Source: JBLHKE01 sp047619485 (GTDB taxonomy: Bacteria > Verrucomicrobiota > Verrucomicrobiia > Verrucomicrobiales > DEV007). From it: a stretch of DNA of 18,908 bases. The notes below the pieces were generated by a model. That model saw nothing but the letters and a program-made list of their open reading frames with translations, was not told the DNA's origin and made no database searches. Shown piece by piece: positions 8,297 to 13,812 of this stretch. Numbering within the stretch: position 1 is the stretch's first letter; every line of letters starts with the position of its first letter. The position numbers and the translations under genes were made by a program. The DNA lies in the NCBI GenBank assembly GCA_047619485.1, contig JBLHKE010000048.1, positions 1 to 18,908 on the forward strand, in the 5' to 3' direction.

Positions 8297-11041
8297 CTAT
8301 ACCTCGATCTTCACCGGGCAGACCTTCAGTTCTGCGGTCTGTGTCACGGGGTCGTAGCCGCCGCCGGTGAGGATGTTCACCGGGACGCTGGCGAAGCTGA
8401 AGCTGGTGAAAACGGTGCCGCGCGGTGAGATGTCCGTGAGCCTGGCTTTGATCTCGATGGTGCCGCGGCGGCTGCTCATCTTGACAGTCTGGCCGTCTTG
8501 GATTCCCCATTCTTCAGCATCGGTCGGGTGGATCTCGAGACTCTCTTCTGCGAGCAGGTAGTCGATGCCGCTGGATCGGCCAGTCTGCGTGCGGGTGTGG
8601 TAAGCCTGCAGGCGACGGCCAGTTGTCAGCCAGACGGGGAAGTCGTCGTCGATGACCTCGGCTGGGTCGCGGTAGCCGATGATGCTGAACAGGCCTTTGC
8701 CGTTCTTGAATTCCTTCTCGTGGAGGCGCGGGGTGCCAGGGTGATCCTTGTCAGGGACGGGCCACTGGTACTCGCTATTCTCGATACGATCCCAGTCGAG
8801 ACCCTTGTAAATCGGGCTGAGCTCGCAGATCTCGTTAAAGACGTCTTTGGCGGATTCGTAGTTGTCGAAGCCGGGGGTTCCCATGCGTTTGGCGATCTCG
8901 GAGATGATCCACCAATCGGGTTTTGACTCGCCGACGGACGGGACGGCGGCACGCAGGCGCTGCACGCGGCGCTCGGTATTTGCTTGGACGCCATCTGTCT
9001 CAGCGAAGCCGGTGGCCGGCAGGACGATGTCGGCGAGCTCGGCGGTCTCGGTCAGGAACAGGTCGATCACGACGAGGTGGTCGAGGCTTTTCAGTGCGTG
9101 CTCGCAGTGGTTCTTATCCGGGTCGGTGACGACGGTGTTCTCGCCGTCGATGAGCATGGCGTGGATGCCGTTCTCTTGCTTGCCACAGAGGTCGAGGGCG
9201 GTCACTTTGGTGATGCCACGGACGGCTTCGATTTCGCGACCGTAGGCCTTGGAGATCTTCTCGGCACTGGCGGGATCGTCGCAGGGCTGGAAGCCGACGA
9301 AGTTGTTCGGCACCGCGCCGCAATCGCCGGCACCCTGGATGTTGTTCTGCCCGCGCATCGGGTTGATACCGCCGCCCACCTTGCCGAGGTTGCCGGTCAT
9401 CAGCGCGAGGTTGCAGAGCGACTTGACGTTGTCGACGCCGCAGATGTGCTCGGTGATGCCGAGCGTGTAGTAGATGGCGGAGGGGGCACCGCCGCCAAAC
9501 ATGATGCCGGCTCTCTCGATGTCCTCGGCTGGGATTTCGCAGATTTCTGCTGCCCACTCGGGGGTGAATTCTTTGACGTGCTCAAGGAACTCTTCACCGT
9601 GGGCGGTGCGGGCGTCCATGAACTCGCGATCGATGAGGTTCTCGCGCCCGATGACGTGCGCCATCGCCAAAAGCAGCGCGACGTCGGAGCCGACGCGGAT
9701 CGGCAGGTGGATGTCGGCGAGCTTTGCCAGGCGGATCTCGCGCGGGTCGGCGACGATCATTTTTGCACCGCGGGCGAGGGCTTTCTTTAGACGCGTAGCG
9801 GCGACTGGGTGGCACTCGGTCATGTTCGTCCCGATGGCGAAGATCACCTCTGGGAGTTCCATGTCGGCGAGAGGGTTGCTCATCGCGCCGCGTCCGATAG
9901 TGGCTGCCAGACCGGCAACCGTGGGAGCGTGTCAGGCTCGACTACAGTTATCTATATAGTTCGTCCCGTAGCCCGCCCGAATGAATTTCTGCATCGAGTA
10001 GGCGGCCTCGTGAGGGGCGCGACCGGAGGCGATCCCGTAGGTGGCGCGATCACCGTATTTTTCCTTCACTTTCATGAACCCCGCGGCGGCGGCGTCGAGC
10101 GCCTCGTTCCACTCGACTTCTTTAAACGTGCCGTCGGCTTGCTTGATGAGAGGTTTTTGAAGTCTGTCAGGGTGGTGGACAAAATCGAAGGCGAACTGTC
10201 CTTTGATGCAGAGGGCGCCGAGGTTGGATGGGCCGTCCATGGCAGGTTGGATGCCGACGACGCGGTCTTCCTTGGTCAGAATATCGACCGAACAACCGAC
10301 GCCGCAATAGGGGCACACGGAACGGGTCTTCTTGATCTCGCCGGGCTTGTCCTTGGCGCGGATGGCTTTCTTGTCAGTGAGGGCGCCAGTGGGGCAAGTC
10401 TGCACACACTGGCCACAGAAAGTGCAATCGGAGTCGCGTAGGTCGACGCCGAACTCAGCGGTGATCTGGGTGTCGAATCCGCGGTTCTCGATGCTGATGG
10501 CGTAGTCGCCCTCTTGCTCTGCGCAGACGCGCACGCAACGGTAGCAGGAGATGCAGTTGTCGTAGTCGCGCAGGATGAACGGGTTCTTGTCGTCGATGTT
10601 CGACTGCCCTGACTTGCGGCCCATGAAGCGTTTGCCGGGATCGACTTTATAGCGCAGCAATAGGTCGCCGAGTTCTTGCGAGGCGAAACCGGCGAGCTTG
10701 TCGATGTCGCCGACGTTGCGGTTCTCGGAAGCGACCAGTTCGAGCAGCGTTTTGCGGTGCTTCTCGATGTCGTCGGTCTTGGTTTTGACGACCATGTCCG
10801 GCGCCGCCTTGGTGGTGCAGGATGCAACGGGATTGCGGATGCCCTCGACTTCGACCACGCAAAGTCGGCAGGCACCAAACGCCTCGAGCCGCGGGTCGTA
10901 GCAGAGCGTCGGGACTTCCTTGCGGCAGCGGTCTGCGACCTCGTAAATTGTCTCGCCGTCCGCAAAATCGACGGATTCACCATCGATGGTCATCGTGTGG
11001 ACTCGTTCGGAGGCTCTGGCGTCGTTGGCGGCTATCATCAC
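8297..11041 (-). CDS. fdhF: Selenocysteine-containing formate dehydrogenase, alpha (catalytic) subunit
   Basis: This is a molybdopterin enzyme that oxidises formate to CO2 (or the reverse), probably in the cytoplasm since no twin-arginine signal is seen. It has 914 residues with the in-frame TGA at 9932-9934 read as Sec370. The context NCSRA-U-HAPTVAGLAAT is the FdhF active site (Sec/Cys plus His371). Domains in order: [2Fe-2S] with C47, C58, C61, C75; two [4Fe-4S] sites at C163/166/169/173 and C206/209/212/216; the Mo-domain cluster at C243/246/250/278 with Lys280; Mo-bis-MGD domains with PMRGQNNIQGAGDCG; and a C-terminal dinucleotide-binding domain near 795-905. The length fits the Moorella FdhA/FdsA class (about 890-950), not E. 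coli FdhF (715). The NuoG-type His/Cys3 site expected near residues 105-122 lacks its cysteines. The start may be GTG 11041, ATG 11038 or ATG 10993; promoter placement favours the last. No partner subunits are adjacent. Confidence 0.93.
9889..9934 (-). promoter_or_regulatory. Bacterial SECIS element with selenocysteine UGA codon
   Basis: On the minus strand the UGA (9934-9932) is followed by a perfect 7-bp stem, GGUUGCC (9920-9914) with GGCAGCC (9908-9902, one U-G pair), closing a GGUCU loop (9913-9909). A lower stem, CGCUCC (9929-9924) with GGA-C-GCG (9895-9889, one bulged C), extends it. Exactly 18 nt separate the UGA from the GGU of the loop, the same distance as in the E. coli fdhF SECIS, whose apical loop is GGUC. 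This is the expected binding site for SelB-GTP-Sec-tRNA. The hairpin lies inside the coding sequence, as is normal for bacteria. Confidence 0.88.
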
Positions 11042-11045
11042 CGCA

Positions 11046-11073
11046 ATTATACGGAAAAGTCGGCGCGGATCAA
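11046..11073 (-). promoter_or_regulatory. Near-consensus sigma-70 promoter of the formate dehydrogenase gene
   Basis: On the minus strand a TTGATC -35 box (11073-11068) and a perfect TATAAT -10 box (11051-11046) are separated by 16 bp. Transcription would start near 11039-11040, almost on the GTG 11041 / ATG 11038 codons. Either the message is essentially leaderless or translation begins at ATG 10993, which would give a leader of about 46 nt and an N-terminus of MTIDGESVDF. Confidence 0.65.
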
Positions 11074-11140
11074 GGATGGTGCGCCGCTCTCGCCGAACAG
11101 CTCTACGCCAGTGTTTTTAGGAGTCCAACGACCGCCGGCA

Positions 11141-11284
11141 CTACTCAGCGCGTTCTTTTTTAGGGCGCTTCTTGTGTTTCTCGTATGCCTTTTTGCTTCG
11201 GCGTTCGAGATAGTCGTGGGTGCGTTTCAGATTTGGTCCGGTATTGGTGATGCAGAGGGTGGAATTTAGGGTGTGAAAACTCAC
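11141..11284 (-). CDS. Possible small basic protein (47 aa), unrecognised
   Basis: A GTG-initiated frame of 47 codons lies in the gap between the DUF4173 gene and the formate dehydrogenase promoter, on their strand. The first third is uncharged and the last 28 residues are strongly basic (RRSKKAYEKHKKRPKK), which could suggest nucleic-acid or ribosome binding. No Shine-Dalgarno is evident, no family is recognised, and an AT-rich stretch could give such lysine codons by chance. It ends 68 bp before the -35 box of the formate dehydrogenase promoter. Treat it as a weak candidate. Confidence 0.22.
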   Translation of the reverse strand: MSFHTLNSTLCITNTGPNLKRTHDYLERRSKKAYEKHKKRPKKERAE

Positions 11285-11399
11285 TTCGGAACCCTCGGGC
11301 CGGTTGATGCCTGCCGCTGCGAATCATGTTTCGACAGGACGGATGCTTCGAAACGACCTCATTCCAACTCCCAAGCTTAGGACGATTGACTCAAGAGCT
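11285..11399. other. Intergenic region downstream of the DUF4173 gene
   Basis: No gene is seen. The only structure is a 7-bp inverted repeat (GTTTCGA 11328-11334, TCGAAAC 11348-11354, 13-nt loop). It lacks a U-tract on either strand, so it is not a convincing intrinsic terminator. With 11074-11140, which is also featureless, this makes up the gap between the two minus-strand genes. Confidence 0.3.
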
Positions 11400-12986
11400 T
11401 CATTCGGCAGCAATGGTGGCGGTCTCAGACAGGTTCAACAATTGCTTGCGCAGCTTGTTCCGCACCCAGCGGAAATCGCGCCAGTCTTCACCCTCGATGG
11501 AGCGTGCTTCGGTGGCGGTGATCGATTCTAGTGCGTCTGCCGCATTCTGGCGCTCGTCGAAACTCAGGCCGGCGGTGGTCGCCCGGTGCAGCGTGGGCCA
11601 GGCGCTCGGTCCGAGTCCGGCCAGGTAGTAGGTGTCGAGCGCCTTGTTGTGATCCTTGAGTGCGCGCTCGAGGTTGTATTCGGCAACGACTTTTCTTGTA
11701 TCCCAGAATTGCAGCCCTGCGAAGAGCACGAAGACCGCCACCAGATTGGCGCTGATCAACCAGCCGAACGATCGGTCTCGCAGGATGCGGATTGCCAGCA
11801 GGGTGAACCCGACGCAAACCAGCACGAGGAACAGGATGAGGTGCACGCGCAGGACACTGAGGTGGTAGTCGCTGATGTAGATGTTAACGCGGCGACCGAC
11901 GTTGATAATGAGCAGGATGTTCTGGATAATCCAGAGGGTCGCTAGGGCGTGGATGGCGCGTGATTGGGTGACCGATCTGTCTTGTTGGAAGAGCAAACCG
12001 AGGACGATCGCAGCGATGATGGCGCTGGCGATCAGGGTGTTCGTCCCCTGGTGGACGAATTCCGAATAGGTGAGATGCTCGGGGAGCTGGAGGTCTTTGG
12101 CCGCGAGGTAGGTGAAGTCGATGAAGTTGGCCGCGAAGAACAGCGCGTTGACTCCAGCGAGGATCAGAATGGTGCGCCAGCGGGCGACGAAGTGGTCGCC
12201 CGGTGCAGGTATCGTATTCCCCAGTTTTGAGAAGACCCGCTCGAATACCCGGCTCGGCTTGCTGCGCCATAGCAAGCCGAGCAGCGCAGTGGCGATGAAG
12301 CCAATGAAGACGAGGCGGGCGGGCGAAGGTGGCGAGATATCATTGAGGCTATCGATGAGTCCAGTCACGGCATTGGAGATGAATTGTCCGAGGATGCCGT
12401 TGCCTTTTCCGAGGAGGATGAGGAAGGGCAGGGTGATCAGCAGGGCGGGGACGACAATCTGAAGCGCGCGCACAATGTTGCGTCCGGTCGGAATCTTTAC
12501 GGCAATGTTAGGTGCTTGGGAAATCCCGCTACGGGTTACGATTTCGGTGGCTTGCAACCAGCGGATCGGTGAGATGAGGAGGCCACGCAGAGCCTCGACG
12601 AGCTTCCGTCCGGCGGAGGTGTGGCCGGTTCCCTCGTGGAGGAAATGGGTGGAGGCCAGCAAGGTCAGCGTGAACAGGACGATCGCGTTGGAGAACGATG
12701 GGCGGACGACCATTTGGATCGCGCTGACCGTGAGGAGTGCGGCGAGGGTGATTTCGATTCGGCGGATGAGACCCTCGTTGCGACGATTCAGGAAAATGGC
12801 GCCAGCGAGGAACAGGAAGAAGAGTGCCCAACCCGCACCGGGGCCGCGGCTGTAGATCAGGTAGTTGGCGGCGGCGGTCAGCGAGGCGCCGGTGATCAGC
12901 AATCGCCAGATCCACGGACAAGGTTCTGGGGTGACTGGTTTTTCCGGCGCGCTCGGCGGTGGTGGGATTTCTTCGGCTTCGGTCAT
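11400..12986 (-). CDS. DUF4173/DUF4153-like polytopic membrane protein
   Basis: The 528 residues begin with a proline-rich cytosolic tail (PPPPSAPEKPVTPEP). About eleven hydrophobic spans follow, near 25-45, 50-66, 75-93, 98-114, 172-192, 224-240, 271-293, 313-333, 345-362, 378-402 and 408-427. The soluble C-terminal tail of about 100 residues (430-528) contains RKVVAEYNLERAL and ends in DWRDFRWVRNKLRKQLLNL. The segment FAANFIDFTYLAAKDLQLPEHLTYSEFVHQGTN resembles the conserved core of DUF4173/DUF4153 proteins (an aromatic-rich loop, then a (Y/E)xxxxG helix start), a family of unknown function often found near regulators. The tail keeps the (N)LERAL / LDTYYLAGLG / A...L pattern seen in that family. 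The gene is divergent from the ECF sigma factor gene, with a 235-bp shared upstream region that has phased repeats 22-62 bp from this start. The family call rests on pattern recognition; topology is secure. Confidence 0.8.
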   Translation of the reverse strand: MTEAEEIPPPPSAPEKPVTPEPCPWIWRLLITGASLTAAANYLIYSRGPGAGWALFFLFLAGAIFLNRRNEGLIRRIEITLAALLTVSAIQMVVRPSFSNAIVLFTLTLLASTHFLHEGTGHTSAGRKLVEALRGLLISPIRWLQATEIVTRSGISQAPNIAVKIPTGRNIVRALQIVVPALLITLPFLILLGKGNGILGQFISNAVTGLIDSLNDISPPSPARLVFIGFIATALLGLLWRSKPSRVFERVFSKLGNTIPAPGDHFVARWRTILILAGVNALFFAANFIDFTYLAAKDLQLPEHLTYSEFVHQGTNTLIASAIIAAIVLGLLFQQDRSVTQSRAIHALATLWIIQNILLIINVGRRVNIYISDYHLSVLRVHLILFLVLVCVGFTLLAIRILRDRSFGWLISANLVAVFVLFAGLQFWDTRKVVAEYNLERALKDHNKALDTYYLAGLGPSAWPTLHRATTAGLSFDERQNAADALESITATEARSIEGEDWRDFRWVRNKLRKQLLNLSETATIAAE

Positions 12987-13007
12987 GGTTCATGTGACCA
13001 GCCGGAG

Positions 13008-13048
13008 ATGAAGATCTCTTGAAGATGGGATGAAGATTTGATGAAAAT
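13008..13048. repeat. Four 8-bp direct repeats at exact 11-bp spacing (regulator-box-like)
   Basis: The units are ATGAAGAT (13008), TTGAAGAT (13019), ATGAAGAT (13030) and ATGAAAAT (13041), each starting 11 bp after the last. Read on the minus strand they form heptamers TTTTCAT, TCTTCAT, TCTTCAA and TCTTCAT separated by 4-bp spacers. That 7+4 geometry is the one used by PhoB/OmpR-family response regulators, which bind direct repeats on one DNA face. The array ends 22 bp upstream of the DUF4173 start, and the sigma-factor start is 174 bp away on the other side. Confidence 0.6.
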
Positions 13049-13138
13049 TGCAGGCGGAGAGAGATTTCTTTGTGTTCGCGCCGTGGATCGGTGGATTTCC
13101 CCTTGTTTTTGCGGCTTTGCATTGGTTTGGGCACTGGG

Positions 13139-13158
13139 ATTCGATTTTTAAATCGAAT
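13139..13158. promoter_or_regulatory. Perfect inverted repeat upstream of the ECF sigma gene (possible operator)
   Basis: Arms ATTCGATTT (13139-13147) and AAATCGAAT (13150-13158) are perfect complements around a TT centre. A further half-like TTACGAAT follows at once. The site lies about 64 bp upstream of the sigma-factor ATG in an AT-rich stretch. The 2-bp spacer suits a dimeric DNA-binding protein better than an RNA hairpin. The binding protein is unknown. Confidence 0.45.
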
Positions 13159-13221
13159 TTACGAATTTATCCTAAGAAGGATCGTTCCTGTGCGTTTGGG
13201 TTGTTGTTAAACTGAAACTGG

Positions 13222-13764
13222 ATGTCAACGAACGAGCCTAGGGGAGCAGATCCCCACCCATCGCAGAGTGAGCTGGTCCAGCGGGCCCTCAAGGAATTTG
13301 AGGGAGCGCTGATCGGCTATGCCGCAAGCATCTTGCGCGATGTGGAGCGAGCCAGGGACGTGGTGCAGGACACTTTTGTGAAACTGTATCAGCAGGAACC
13401 GGGGAAGGTGGCCGAGCCGGCACTGAAGTCGTGGCTCTACACCGTCTGCCGGAACCGTTCGTTCGATATCTTAAGAAAGGAAAAACGTATGTCTGTAGTC
13501 GAAAACGAAACCATGGAGCGGCTCGCGGTGAGCGGGGATGATCCTGCCGAGGCCGCCGAGCGCGAGGAGTCACACTCGGAGGTGATGCGGTTCCTCGATC
13601 GGCTGCCGACGAATCAAAAGGAGGTCATCCGCCTGAAGTTCCAGGGGGACATGAGCTACAAGCAGATCAGTGAGGTGACTAGCCTGTCGGTGAGCAACGT
13701 CGGTTTCCTGATGCACACGGGGCTGAAGCGCCTCAGGCAGCTGCTATCGCACCAGGCGGTATGA
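13222..13764 (+). CDS. RNA polymerase ECF-type sigma factor
   Basis: This 180-residue protein has the usual ECF length. Region 2 covers about 25-90: YAASILRDVERARDVVQDTF (33-52), then KSWLYTVCRNRSFDILRKEKR (69-89), the conserved core and -10 recognition part. Region 4 covers about 123-176 (RLPTNQKEVIRLKF, then SYKQISEVTSLSVSNVGFLM, a helix-turn-helix for the -35 element). It would direct RNA polymerase to a small stress or envelope regulon. The gene is followed 48 bp later by an anti-sigma/VWA fusion that presumably controls it. No clear Shine-Dalgarno precedes the ATG. The divergent spacer carries an inverted repeat and a phased repeat array that may act on it. Assignment to the sigma-70 ECF family is firm; the exact subgroup was not determined. 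Confidence 0.93.
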   Translation: MSTNEPRGADPHPSQSELVQRALKEFEGALIGYAASILRDVERARDVVQDTFVKLYQQEPGKVAEPALKSWLYTVCRNRSFDILRKEKRMSVVENETMERLAVSGDDPAEAAEREESHSEVMRFLDRLPTNQKEVIRLKFQGDMSYKQISEVTSLSVSNVGFLMHTGLKRLRQLLSHQAV

Positions 13765-13798
13765 GTTTAGAAATGAATTTTATTGTTACGTTAGAAAA

Positions 13799-13806
13799 AA
13801 GGAGAT
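13799..13806 (+). promoter_or_regulatory. Strong Shine-Dalgarno of the anti-sigma/VWA gene
   Basis: AAGGAGAT is placed with GGAG at 13801-13804, 8 nt before ATG 13813. It fixes this start and is notable because most other genes in the window lack a recognisable site. The preceding 48-bp spacer is AT-rich and has no terminator, which supports co-transcription with the sigma gene. Confidence 0.75.
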
Positions 13807-13812
13807 CACACC

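Noticed and set aside
8984..9790. 268-codon open frame on the plus strand
   Set aside because: It is antisense to the molybdopterin-binding part of formate dehydrogenase, where the minus frame is highly conserved.
9883..9934. Reading the TGA at 9932-9934 as a true stop, giving two genes (9932-11041 and 8297-9883) or a pseudogene
   Set aside because: The 16 codons between TGA and the next ATG encode conserved FdhF sequence (HAPTVAGLAAT), the TGA replaces the catalytic Sec/Cys, and a SECIS hairpin follows at the correct distance.
10676..11269. 197-codon plus-strand frame with a hydrophobic tail
   Set aside because: Most of it is antisense to fdhF; the hydrophobic tail is the complement of lysine-rich minus-strand codons, and there is no start context.
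11328..11354. Inverted repeat GTTTCGA / TCGAAAC downstream of the DUF4173 gene
   Set aside because: A 7-bp AT-containing stem with a 13-nt loop and no U-tract is weak, and such repeats occur by chance.
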